A stretch of 64,000 nucleotides of DNA from Marinifilaceae bacterium (GTDB lineage Bacteria; Bacteroidota; Bacteroidia; Bacteroidales; Marinifilaceae): NCBI GenBank assembly GCA_016936255.1, contig JAFGYE010000064.1, forward strand, positions 1-64,000, in the 5' to 3' direction. Position 1 is the stretch's first letter; every line of letters begins with the position of its first letter. Below are positions 27,182 to 36,017 of the stretch, piece after piece. Position numbers and translations under genes: made by a program. Below the pieces are notes generated by a model, which ran no database searches, was not told the origin of the DNA, and worked only from the letters and a program-made list of their open reading frames with translations.

Positions 27182-29554
27182 ATGCGAAAAATTATTTACC
27201 TGTCTTTTATTTGCTTGTCAATATGGATGGCTTCTTGCGCTCCTGACGGATATGAGAAAACTCAATTTGGAATAAAAGCTGCAATTGACTCAACTGAGAT
27301 TGAAGTACAGTTTTTCTCACCTGAAATTGTTAGGATTATCAAATCGAAGCAAGGCTTCAATTTCGAAAAAAAATCTCTTTCGGTAATTAAATCGCCGGAA
27401 GCACAACTACTGGAAATAAATAAAACAGATCAGTTGATTACTGTAAAAAGCAGCGCACTTCAGCTGACCCTCGATCTTGTAAGTGGTAAGATTGAATTTG
27501 CTGACCTGAACGGAAATGAATTGCTGACAGAAAAAGAAGCTGGTTCCAGATTTACTCCGTTTGATGATGCCGGCAAAGCCAGTTTCACGGTAAAACAAGC
27601 CTTTGCATTGGAAAATGATGAAGCACTTTACGGACTTGGGCAGATTCAAAATGGCAAGCTGATGCAAAGAGGCCAAACCCTCGAAATGAAGAATTCAAAT
27701 CTGAATATTACGATCCCTTACTTCTATTCCTCAAAAGGTTATGCTCTTTATTGGGATAATTATGCCGTAAACACTTTTGTAGATAATGATGAAGAAACTT
27801 CGTTTGAGGCAATTGGTGATTGTGCCGATTATTATTTCATGTATTCAGGGATAGGAACAAAGGCAGTGGCACAAATGCGAGACTTAACAGGTCAGGCGCC
27901 CATGATGCCATTATGGACATTTGGATATTGGCAATCCAAAGAACGCTATAAAACTCAGGACGAGCTGGTAAATGTATTGAAAGAATACAGAAAATTGCAG
28001 GTTCCGATTGACGGAATGATTCAGGATTGGCAATACTGGGGCAAAGACAGTATGTGGAATGCCATGACTTGGAAACCAATTGAATATCCTAACCCGAAAG
28101 TCATGGCTGATCAGGTTCACGGAATGAACGGTCACCTGATGGTGGTTGCATGGCCGGGATTTGGTCCGTTAACCAAGCAATACAAAGAATTTGAGTCGAA
28201 AGGCATGCTAATAAATTTTGATACTTGGCCACCCAATGGAGGTGTTAAACCTTATGATGTTTATAACCTGGAAGCCCGCGATATTTATTGGGATTATTTG
28301 AACAAGGGTGTATTCTCGATTGGAACAGATGCCTGGTGGCTTGATTCTACAGAACCTGACCATATTAATGTGAAAGAGAGCGATTTTGTAGAACCTACTT
28401 TTCTTGGGTCATACCAATCGGTGTCTAATGCTTTTTCTCTGGAACATACCAAAGGAATTTACGATCATCAACGGGAAACGACCTCTGAAAAGCGGGTGTA
28501 TATTTTAACCCGTTCATCATTTGCCGGACAGCAACGAAATGGCGCCAATTCATGGTCGGGAGATACCGGTTCGAGTTGGGAAAATCTGGGAAAACAAATT
28601 CCGGCTGCCGTAAACTTCTCATTGAGTGGTGTACCATATTGGAATGCAGACATTGGAGGTTTCTTTGCCGGCAGATACAATAAAGACGGTGGTGCTAAAA
28701 ATCCTGAATATCAGGAGCTTTATGTTCGTTGGGCTCAGTTCGGTGCCTTAACTCCAATGATGCGTTCGCATGGAACAGATATTCCTCGTGAAATTTATCA
28801 GTTTGGTAAACGAGGAGATTGGGCTTTTGATGCCATTGAAAAGATGATTAAGCTGCGTTACCGAATGCTTCCTTATTTGTATTCAACAGCTTGGCAGGTA
28901 ACCAGCAATTCAGGTTCGTTTATGTATGCGCTGCCCTTGCTTTTCCCTGATGATAAAAAGGTTGCTGATTTGAATGATGAATATGTATTTGGTCAGTCTC
29001 TGTTGGTAGCACCTGTTATAAAACCCATGTATACCGGTAAAAATAATGATAAGGTTTTCAGTAATTTTAGTAAAACCGATAGTCGCCGGATTTATCTGCC
29101 TGCCGGGACTGAATGGTTTGATTTTTGGACAGGCGAGAAATTGGCTGGCGGTCAGGAAATAAACCGAGAAGCACCAATTGATCTGATCCCATTGTATGTG
29201 AAAGCAGGTTCTATTTTACCATGGGGCCCTGAAGTTCAATATGCATCAGAGAAAAAGTGGGACGATCTGGAGATTCGTATTTATCCCGGTGCTGATGGTG
29301 AATTTACTTTGTATGAAGATGAAGGAGACAACTACAATTACGAAAAAGGAGCTTATTCAACTATTTCTTTCAAATGGGACGACGCACAGCAAACATTGAG
29401 TATTTCAGACCGAAAGGGAGAATTCTCAGGCATGTTGTCTGAACGTCAGTTTCGTTTGGTTTTGGTGAATTCAATTTCAGGAACTGGTTTGGCAGAAAAT
29501 ACTCCTGTGAGAACAGTAACATACATCGGTAAAGCTCTGTCAGAAAAACTTTAG
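27182..29554 (+). CDS. GH31 family alpha-glycosidase lipoprotein
   Basis: The 790-residue lipoprotein (IWMASCAPD) has the GH31 N-terminal beta-sandwich (about 30-225), the (beta/alpha)8 barrel and C-terminal beta domains with a DUF5110-like end (YEDEGDNYNYEKGAY). The nucleophile is Asp388 in WWLDSTEPD and the acid/base is Asp461 in SGDTGSSW. GH31 includes alpha-xylosidases, alpha-glucosidases and alpha-galactosidases. WWLD-x-TEPD is common in alpha-xylosidase-like members, so alpha-xylosidase is one option, but specificity cannot be read from sequence. The neighbours are arabinosidases and galactosidases. A terminator at 29577-29634 separates it from the next block. Confidence 0.9.
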   Translation: MRKIIYLSFICLSIWMASCAPDGYEKTQFGIKAAIDSTEIEVQFFSPEIVRIIKSKQGFNFEKKSLSVIKSPEAQLLEINKTDQLITVKSSALQLTLDLVSGKIEFADLNGNELLTEKEAGSRFTPFDDAGKASFTVKQAFALENDEALYGLGQIQNGKLMQRGQTLEMKNSNLNITIPYFYSSKGYALYWDNYAVNTFVDNDEETSFEAIGDCADYYFMYSGIGTKAVAQMRDLTGQAPMMPLWTFGYWQSKERYKTQDELVNVLKEYRKLQVPIDGMIQDWQYWGKDSMWNAMTWKPIEYPNPKVMADQVHGMNGHLMVVAWPGFGPLTKQYKEFESKGMLINFDTWPPNGGVKPYDVYNLEARDIYWDYLNKGVFSIGTDAWWLDSTEPDHINVKESDFVEPTFLGSYQSVSNAFSLEHTKGIYDHQRETTSEKRVYILTRSSFAGQQRNGANSWSGDTGSSWENLGKQIPAAVNFSLSGVPYWNADIGGFFAGRYNKDGGAKNPEYQELYVRWAQFGALTPMMRSHGTDIPREIYQFGKRGDWAFDAIEKMIKLRYRMLPYLYSTAWQVTSNSGSFMYALPLLFPDDKKVADLNDEYVFGQSLLVAPVIKPMYTGKNNDKVFSNFSKTDSRRIYLPAGTEWFDFWTGEKLAGGQEINREAPIDLIPLYVKAGSILPWGPEVQYASEKKWDDLEIRIYPGADGEFTLYEDEGDNYNYEKGAYSTISFKWDDAQQTLSISDRKGEFSGMLSERQFRLVLVNSISGTGLAENTPVRTVTYIGKALSEKL

Positions 29555-29576
29555 ATCATTGTTTAATATGAATACA

Positions 29577-29634
29577 AACCGCAGAAATTTTCCAAACAAG
29601 CCTGTATAGCAGGAGGATTTTTCTGTGGTTTTTT
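29577..29634 (+). terminator. Terminator after GH31
   Basis: AACCGCAGAAA (29577-29587) pairs with TTTCTGTGGTT (29620-29630, one G-T pair) and is followed by TTTT. The loop is long (32 bases). Confidence 0.6.
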
Positions 29635-29682
29635 CTTTCGGGGTTTGATTTAAAGTCTAATTCTCTTTTGGGAAATTAACAG

Positions 29683-29805
29683 GTGACTTCATTATTTCAT
29701 CATATAGATTATTTATCTGTTGAAATAATGAAATATGGAGATAGAGAAGAATTTGGTGATCTGTTTAAAAGTGTTCTTAACGTTTGTAGAATTTGTGAAT
29801 ATTAA
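29683..29805 (+). pseudogene. Truncated remnant of an ECF sigma factor gene
   Basis: Forty codons from GTG match the first 30 residues of the intact sigma gene at 19727. HHIDYLSVEIMKYGD here lines up with QHIDYFSVKKMKRGD, and EFGDLFK lines up with AFDDLFK. The frame then runs into an unrelated short tail and a stop, so regions 2 to 4 are gone. The DNA match is also clear, for example CATATAGATTATTT in both. This is the first half of a decayed sigma/anti-sigma pair. Confidence 0.85.
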
Positions 29806-29874
29806 TATGTTTACATGTAGCTATTTTTGATTAGGTGACTTTTTTGTTTTTCGAATAGTGGAAATTGATCTTAA

Positions 29875-30006
29875 ATGGACACTGTAGATATGGCATATTC
29901 AGAGTACCATTTAGATTTTTGCATTGATTCTTTTCTTTATTCTGAAGAACATCCAATTAAAGTTGTGCAGATATTGAAGAAAACGTATTTTGTACTTTTA
30001 TTTTGA
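29875..30006 (+). pseudogene. Truncated remnant of a FecR anti-sigma gene
   Basis: The frame starts in CTTAAATGGACACTGTAGAT, which mirrors CTTAAATGGACATTATAGAT at the start of the intact anti-sigma gene (20416). After an internal deletion, SFLYSEEHPIKVVQILKK here resembles SSYFKNEECHEELKKHMEE of the intact copy. It stops after 43 codons, before the transmembrane segment and FecR domain. The GTGG of the upstream GAATAGTGGA/GGATAGTGGA boxes is also shared. It lies just upstream of GH27. Confidence 0.8.
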
Positions 30007-30043
30007 ACCTTACAATTTAATAGAACCTAAACCCAAAACTGAA

Positions 30044-31408
30044 ATGAGATCATCTATTTTTTTCTTATCCATTTTTATACTGGCTTTCTTTGTTTCCTGC
30101 CAACCTAAAAAGACGATTAAAACTTTCAATAAAGACGAATTTAAATCCTGGGCACAAACTCCACCTATGGGTTGGAACAGTTGGGATTGTTATGGTCCAA
30201 CCGTTGAAGAACATGAGGTGAAAGCCAATGCTGATTATATGGCAGAAAAACTAAAAGCTTATGGTTGGGAATACATTGTGGTTGACATTCGCTGGTTTGT
30301 CGAAAATGACAAAGCAGGAGGATACAACCAAACCGATCCACACTATGTGATTGATGAATACGGACGTTACCAACCTGCGGTAAATCGGTTTCCTTCAGCA
30401 AAAGACGGTAAAGGGTTTAAAGAACTAGCTAACTACATTCACAATAAAGGTTTAAAATTTGGGATTCATATCATGCGTGGAATCCCGAAAGTGGCTGTGG
30501 AAAATAAATTACCGATTAAAGGAACAGACGGGATTACAGCCGATCAGGTCTATTCTGCAGAACTGCAGTGTAAATGGTTGAAGGACAATTATACAATTAC
30601 AGCAGATAAACCAGGTGCACAGGAATATTATAACTCGATTTTTGAATTGTATGCCGAATGGGGGGTTGATTTTATTAAAATTGATGACTTGTCGCGCCCA
30701 TATCATCAAGGGGAAATTGAACTGATTCGAAAAGCGATTGACCAGTGTGGTCGTCCGATTGTCCTTAGCACTTCACCGGGAGAAACACCGATTGAAGCAG
30801 GGAAACATGTGCAAAATCATGCCAATATGTGGAGAATGGTTGACGATGTTTGGGATACCTGGCCACACATCACTCATTTAATGGATATTTGTCAAAAATG
30901 GTATCCTTACATCGCACCTGGCACCTGGCCCGATTGTGATATGATTCCATTGGGACGCATCTCTATTCGCGGGGAACGTGGAAATGACCGCATGACCCGT
31001 TTGAGCAAGGACGAACAATACACGCTGATGACTTTGTTCTCAATTTTCAAATCACCCTTAATGTTTGGAGGTGATCTTCCAAGTAATGATGAGTTTACAC
31101 TTTCCTTGCTGACTAATAAAGAAGTGTTGGAAATGCACCGCGTAGGAATTAATGTACATCAGCTTTTTCAAAAGGATGGAAAGCTTGCCATTACTTCTAA
31201 AAATTCCATTACCGGTGATATTTATCTTGCCCTTTTCAATATTTCAGATTCACCTGTGGAAGTTGCTGTTGAGCTAAATGAAATTGGTGTAAATTCAAAC
31301 TGTAAGGTGATTAATTTGTGGACGGGCGAAGAAATCAGTACGACTTCGGATACATTTGGCCGTGAATTAGCTGCTCATGCTTGTGGATTGTTCAAATTAA
31401 GACAGTAA
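30044..31408 (+). CDS. GH27 family glycosidase lipoprotein (alpha-galactosidase or beta-L-arabinopyranosidase)
   Basis: The 454-residue lipoprotein (FFVSCQPKK) has the GH27 opening TPPMGWNSWDCYG. The barrel follows, with the nucleophile Asp214 in KIDD and the acid/base in MVDDVWDTW, and a C-terminal beta-sandwich. GH27 enzymes release terminal alpha-galactose, and some release beta-L-arabinopyranose. KIDD in place of the usual KYDNC marks a bacterial subgroup, and the second option suits the arabinose-rich context. I start at the ATG at 30044 because it opens the signal peptide. An upstream TTG at 29990 overlaps the anti-sigma remnant. It begins a tight block: GH51 follows after 30 bases. Confidence 0.9.
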   Translation: MRSSIFFLSIFILAFFVSCQPKKTIKTFNKDEFKSWAQTPPMGWNSWDCYGPTVEEHEVKANADYMAEKLKAYGWEYIVVDIRWFVENDKAGGYNQTDPHYVIDEYGRYQPAVNRFPSAKDGKGFKELANYIHNKGLKFGIHIMRGIPKVAVENKLPIKGTDGITADQVYSAELQCKWLKDNYTITADKPGAQEYYNSIFELYAEWGVDFIKIDDLSRPYHQGEIELIRKAIDQCGRPIVLSTSPGETPIEAGKHVQNHANMWRMVDDVWDTWPHITHLMDICQKWYPYIAPGTWPDCDMIPLGRISIRGERGNDRMTRLSKDEQYTLMTLFSIFKSPLMFGGDLPSNDEFTLSLLTNKEVLEMHRVGINVHQLFQKDGKLAITSKNSITGDIYLALFNISDSPVEVAVELNEIGVNSNCKVINLWTGEEISTTSDTFGRELAAHACGLFKLRQ

Positions 31409-31438
31409 AATAATTTTAAGACAGAAACATAATACTCT

Positions 31439-34030
31439 ATGAAACGATTTTATTTATTGCTGAGCTTGATTGTTTTATCGTTATTTCAGACCGTGTTCGC
31501 TAACGAACCCGATTCAGCTTATGTGTTTTCTTATGCTACAGTTAAAAATAACGGCAGCAACGGATTGCATTATGCCTGGAGTACTGATAAAAAAAGCTGG
31601 CATGGCATTGGTCCGGAATATAGATTCCTTTTCAGTGATTTTGGACGTTGGGGAAGTCAAAAAAGATTGATCACACCCTATGTTTTTCTGGATCAGAAGG
31701 AACAGTGGCACTGCATTTGGACTTTAAATGAAGAAGTCGGGCAGTTTGCACATGCAGCCACCAGCGATTTATTTACCTGGGGCAGACAAGCCTATCCCTA
31801 TGTAATGGACAAAGGCAATGTTCTTTTGCCGGAAATTTCCTTTCAGACTGGTTCAGGAAATTATCTGATTAGCTGGCTGAGCGATCAGGATGGAAGTCAA
31901 AAGGTATATAAAACAACGACTACAGATTTTAAAACCTATACAACGACAGTTGAAGGAAGCGAAAGTGATCGTTTAAACGACCGCGTTGTTGTTATGATTG
32001 ATGGTGAAAAACAAACAGGTATCATTCAAAAAACATCATGGAAAACAATTGATGGTTTGATTAAACATTATGAATGGAGTCAGTACCATGAACAACAAAG
32101 AAATGAAAGTCTGAGTGAAGATTCTCAACGATTCAAATCATTAAAAGCGCTGGATGCTGAAATTTCCATCGATTTGGAAAAAAGCAAGTCCATTAGCGAT
32201 TTATTGATTGGAATATTTTTTGAAGACATCAATTATGCTGCCGACGGTGGTTTGTATGCCGAATTAATTCAAAACCGTGGATTTGAATATGCTCTTAGTG
32301 ACAGAGAGGGGCATGACAAGAATTGGAATAGTACAACGGCATGGAATTTCACCGGTGATAAAAACAGTTTCAGTATTGATACGGTCACTCCAATCCACTT
32401 CAATCAAAAACACTACGCTGTTTTATCAATTAAAAAGCAGGGTGAGGCCTTGGTTAACGAAGGTTTTGATGGCATTCCTCTGAAATCCGGTGATAAATAC
32501 AATTTTTCTGTTTTTGTTCGCGGATTGAATGGGGCTAAAGGTAAATTGCTGATTCGTTTGGTGGATGAAAACGGGAAAGTATATGCTGGAGCTTTCAGCA
32601 AAAGCATTAGTGCTGATTGGAAAAAACAGGAATTTGTGATCATTGCAAACGGTGATTGTGATAAAACTCATCTGGAAATAGTTCCGCAATTTACGGGCAA
32701 AGTGGCATTGGATATGGTTTCTCTTTTTCCAAAGAATACATTCAAAGGGAGAAAGAACGGCTTGCGGGCAGATTTGGCTCAAACAATTGCTGATATTCAT
32801 CCTCGCTTCATTCGTTTTCCGGGTGGTTGTGTAGCACATGGCGACGGTCTCGACAACATCTATCGCTGGAAAAACACGATTGGCCCGCTGGAAGCCCGGA
32901 TGCCGCAACGGAATATCTGGGGGTATCATCAAACTGCAGGCTTGGGCTATTTTGAATATTTTCAGTATTGTGAAGATACCGGGGCTGAACCATTGCCGGT
33001 GCTGGCTGCAGGTGTGCCCTGTCAGAACTCCGCAACCGGAGGAGACGGACAACAAGGCGGCATTCCAATGTGCGACATTGGTGATTATATGCAGGAAATT
33101 CTCGACCTGATTGAATGGGCCAATGGGGATAAAAATACCACATGGGGAAAACGAAGAGCTGAAGCCGGACATCCTCAGCCTTTTAATCTGAAATACATTG
33201 GAATTGGAAATGAAGATCTGATTACTGATATTTTCGAGGAACGTTTTACCATGATTTTCAAAGCCATTCAGGAAAAATATCCTGAAATCACAGTGATTGG
33301 TACTGTTGGCCCAACTTATATGGGTACCGATTACAGAGAAGGCTGGGAATTGGCTGCAAAATTAAATGTTCCAATGGTAGACGAACACTACTATCAGTCT
33401 CCTGGCTGGTTCTTAAATAATCAAAACTATTACGACAAATATGACCGTTCCAAACCCAAAGTTTATTTAGGAGAATATGCAGCACACATAGCCGGCCGTA
33501 AAATGAATATCGAAACAGCCCTTTGCGAAGCATTGCACCTGAGTAACGTTGAACGCAACGGCGATGTGGTTAGTATGACATCTTTTGCACCGTTACTGGC
33601 CAAAGAAGGACATACACAATGGAATCCGGATCTGATTTATTTCAACAACACAGAAGTGAAGCCTACAGTTGATTATTACATACAAAAGCTTTATGGTCAA
33701 AATTCAGGCGATGAATATATTCCTTCCACAATCACTTTGTCTGATAACCGGAAGGAACTAAAAAAACGAATAATTTCATCGCTGGTGCACGATAGTAAAA
33801 CAGGTGATTACATTTTGAAACTAACTAACCTATTGCCGGTTGAAGTGAACTCAACGATTAATTTGGAACAACTTCAGATAAAAAAAACAGAAGCAGTTGT
33901 AACCATTTTAAAGGGTGAACTTATCAACGAAAACTGCACCCCGGTAAAAAGTTCAATGGTTATCAATAAACAGTTTAATTATCATATACCTGCGCACTCC
34001 TTCTCTATCATTCGAATTAAATCAGAATAA
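31439..34030 (+). CDS. GH51 alpha-L-arabinofuranosidase with N-terminal partial beta-propeller
   Basis: The 863-residue exported enzyme releases terminal alpha-L-arabinofuranose. After a signal peptide (ending VFA), residues about 25-215 form a GH43/GH32-like set of propeller strands (HYAWSTDKKSWHGIG, AATSDLFTWG). It is too short for five blades and lacks the RDP catalytic base motif, so this part is probably a binding or structural module. The GH51 part starts near residue 245 (LLIGIFFEDINYAADGGLYAEL) and has acid/base Glu592 in IGNED and nucleophile Glu679 in LGEYAAH. A second, shorter GH51 follows after 17 bases. Confidence 0.92.
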   Translation: MKRFYLLLSLIVLSLFQTVFANEPDSAYVFSYATVKNNGSNGLHYAWSTDKKSWHGIGPEYRFLFSDFGRWGSQKRLITPYVFLDQKEQWHCIWTLNEEVGQFAHAATSDLFTWGRQAYPYVMDKGNVLLPEISFQTGSGNYLISWLSDQDGSQKVYKTTTTDFKTYTTTVEGSESDRLNDRVVVMIDGEKQTGIIQKTSWKTIDGLIKHYEWSQYHEQQRNESLSEDSQRFKSLKALDAEISIDLEKSKSISDLLIGIFFEDINYAADGGLYAELIQNRGFEYALSDREGHDKNWNSTTAWNFTGDKNSFSIDTVTPIHFNQKHYAVLSIKKQGEALVNEGFDGIPLKSGDKYNFSVFVRGLNGAKGKLLIRLVDENGKVYAGAFSKSISADWKKQEFVIIANGDCDKTHLEIVPQFTGKVALDMVSLFPKNTFKGRKNGLRADLAQTIADIHPRFIRFPGGCVAHGDGLDNIYRWKNTIGPLEARMPQRNIWGYHQTAGLGYFEYFQYCEDTGAEPLPVLAAGVPCQNSATGGDGQQGGIPMCDIGDYMQEILDLIEWANGDKNTTWGKRRAEAGHPQPFNLKYIGIGNEDLITDIFEERFTMIFKAIQEKYPEITVIGTVGPTYMGTDYREGWELAAKLNVPMVDEHYYQSPGWFLNNQNYYDKYDRSKPKVYLGEYAAHIAGRKMNIETALCEALHLSNVERNGDVVSMTSFAPLLAKEGHTQWNPDLIYFNNTEVKPTVDYYIQKLYGQNSGDEYIPSTITLSDNRKELKKRIISSLVHDSKTGDYILKLTNLLPVEVNSTINLEQLQIKKTEAVVTILKGELINENCTPVKSSMVINKQFNYHIPAHSFSIIRIKSE

Positions 34031-34047
34031 AAATAATATTTACTAAA

Positions 34048-36009
34048 ATGAAATTAAAAAAACAGATTAAAAGGCCGTTGATATTTATATCACTCTTCAT
34101 TCTACCTTGTTTTTCGATCTTCGCTCAGAATAATTTTGTGATTGATGTAAAGAATGTTGGTGCAGAAATACAGCCTGAAATGTACGGCGTATTTTTCGAA
34201 GATATCAACTTTGGTGCCGATGGTGGATTGTATGCAGAGTTGATTAAAAATCGTTCTTTTGAATTTGAACATCCCTTTTTAGGGTGGACCCCTTTTGGTG
34301 ATGTAAAAGTTCAGCAGGAATCGCCTTGTTTCGATAAAAATCCAAATTATGTCCGTTTTAACGAAAAAGGTCTTAGAACTGGTACCGGACTCGAAAATAA
34401 TGGTTTCACAGGCATTGGATTTCATCAGTATGATGAATATTTGTTTTCATTTTATGCGAGATCAATTAGCAATGATGAAAATAAATTTAAGGTAGAATTA
34501 CTAAATGCCGGCAACGCTGCAATTGGAACGAGCGAAATTTTAGTACAAGGAAATGCCTGGAAAAAATATACGTGTACAATAAAAGCTAAGGAAACTGAAG
34601 CAAAAGGTAAAATCCGATTTATTTTGGAAACAGCAGGAACAGTTGATGTAGACCACATTTCTCTATTTCCGAAAGAAACATGGAAAGGTCGGGAAAATGG
34701 ATTGCGCAAGGATCTTGCTCAGGCATTATATGACTTGCACCCGGGCGTTTTACGTTTTCCTGGTGGATGTATTGTTGAGGGAAATACCTTAAAAACCCGT
34801 TATCAATGGAAAAATAGTGTTGGTCCTGCTGAGAACAGACCTTTGAATATCAACAGGTGGTTTTATACTTTCAAATATCATTTCTTTCCGGATTACTATC
34901 AAAGCTACGGTTTAGGCTTTTTTGAATACTTTTTGCTTAGCGAGGATATTGGAGCAGAACCTTTGCCTGTATTAAGCTGCGGTTTGGCTTGTCAGTACGA
35001 AAGTAAAGAGTGTGTTGCGGTTGACAGTCTTGATTCATATATTCAGGATGCTGTCGATTTAATTGAATTTGCCAATGGGAAAGTTAGTACTAAATGGGGA
35101 AAAATGCGGGCAGAAATGGGACATCCCGAACCATTTAATTTGAAAATGATTGCTATTGGCAATGAGCAATGGGGAGATGTATATGTAGAGCGACTGGAGA
35201 AATTTGTGAAAGTAATACGGGAAAAGCATCCTGAAATTAAGATCGTTGGAGGTTCCGGTCCTTCTTCTGACGGCAAGCAGTTTGAATACCTGTGGCCAAA
35301 AATGAAAGAATTAAAAGTTGATCTTGTTGATGAGCATTACTACAAAAATCCTGAATGGTTTTATAAGAATGCAAAGAGATATGATACATATGACAGAAAA
35401 GGGCCAAAAGTTTTTGCCGGTGAATATGCAGCACACGATACGGATAAGGCAAATAATTTGCGTGCAGCATTGGCTGAAGCGGCATTTATGACAGGATTGG
35501 AGCGAAATGCGGATGTTGTTCACATGGCAACTTACGCTCCGTTATTCGCCCATGTTGATGCATGGCAATGGCGTCCGGATATGATCTGGTTCGATAATCT
35601 TTCTGCTGTTTGCACTCCAAACTATTACGTTCAAAAAATGTATGCTAAAAATGCTGGAACAAACGTGCTTTCAATAAAATCGAAGGATGAAAACATTACA
35701 GGACAAGATAGTTTGTATGCAAGTGCCGTATTGGATCATGAAAACTCAGAGATAATCGTTAAAGTGGTAAATATATCTTCTGTTAATCATGAAATAAATA
35801 TCAAACTGGATGGATTAAAAAAATCATTTGAAGACAAAGAGGTGAAAATAACTTGTCTGCATTCTAATAATCCTGACTCACAAAACACATTGGCTGCTCC
35901 ATTGGCAATTGTACCGGGAAATTATTCCATTAGCTCTGAAAAAAACAGCTTTAAACTTTCGGTAATGGGCAATGCTTTTTATGTGTGCCGTCTAAAAATT
36001 AAACAATAA
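34048..36009 (+). CDS. GH51 alpha-L-arabinofuranosidase
   Basis: The 653-residue exported protein (signal ending IFAQ) lacks the propeller module of its neighbour and begins the GH51 fold at once (YGVFFEDINFGADGGLYAEL). The barrel and C-terminal sandwich follow. Acid/base is Glu373 in AIGNEQWG and nucleophile Glu459 in AGEYAAHD. It shares many blocks with the preceding GH51 (for example NGLRKDLAQ and RFPGGC), so the two are paralogues that have diverged. It lies between GH51 and the double GH43 with gaps of 17 and 8 bases. Two GH51 enzymes side by side probably split arabinose linkages between them. Confidence 0.93.
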   Translation: MKLKKQIKRPLIFISLFILPCFSIFAQNNFVIDVKNVGAEIQPEMYGVFFEDINFGADGGLYAELIKNRSFEFEHPFLGWTPFGDVKVQQESPCFDKNPNYVRFNEKGLRTGTGLENNGFTGIGFHQYDEYLFSFYARSISNDENKFKVELLNAGNAAIGTSEILVQGNAWKKYTCTIKAKETEAKGKIRFILETAGTVDVDHISLFPKETWKGRENGLRKDLAQALYDLHPGVLRFPGGCIVEGNTLKTRYQWKNSVGPAENRPLNINRWFYTFKYHFFPDYYQSYGLGFFEYFLLSEDIGAEPLPVLSCGLACQYESKECVAVDSLDSYIQDAVDLIEFANGKVSTKWGKMRAEMGHPEPFNLKMIAIGNEQWGDVYVERLEKFVKVIREKHPEIKIVGGSGPSSDGKQFEYLWPKMKELKVDLVDEHYYKNPEWFYKNAKRYDTYDRKGPKVFAGEYAAHDTDKANNLRAALAEAAFMTGLERNADVVHMATYAPLFAHVDAWQWRPDMIWFDNLSAVCTPNYYVQKMYAKNAGTNVLSIKSKDENITGQDSLYASAVLDHENSEIIVKVVNISSVNHEINIKLDGLKKSFEDKEVKITCLHSNNPDSQNTLAAPLAIVPGNYSISSEKNSFKLSVMGNAFYVCRLKIKQ

Positions 36010-36017
36010 ATCTAAAC

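Noticed and set aside
26779-27275. Two frames of about 80 codons upstream of GH31
   Set aside because: Composition is typical of AT-rich noncoding DNA, no ribosome site or family features were seen, and one overlaps the GH31 start.
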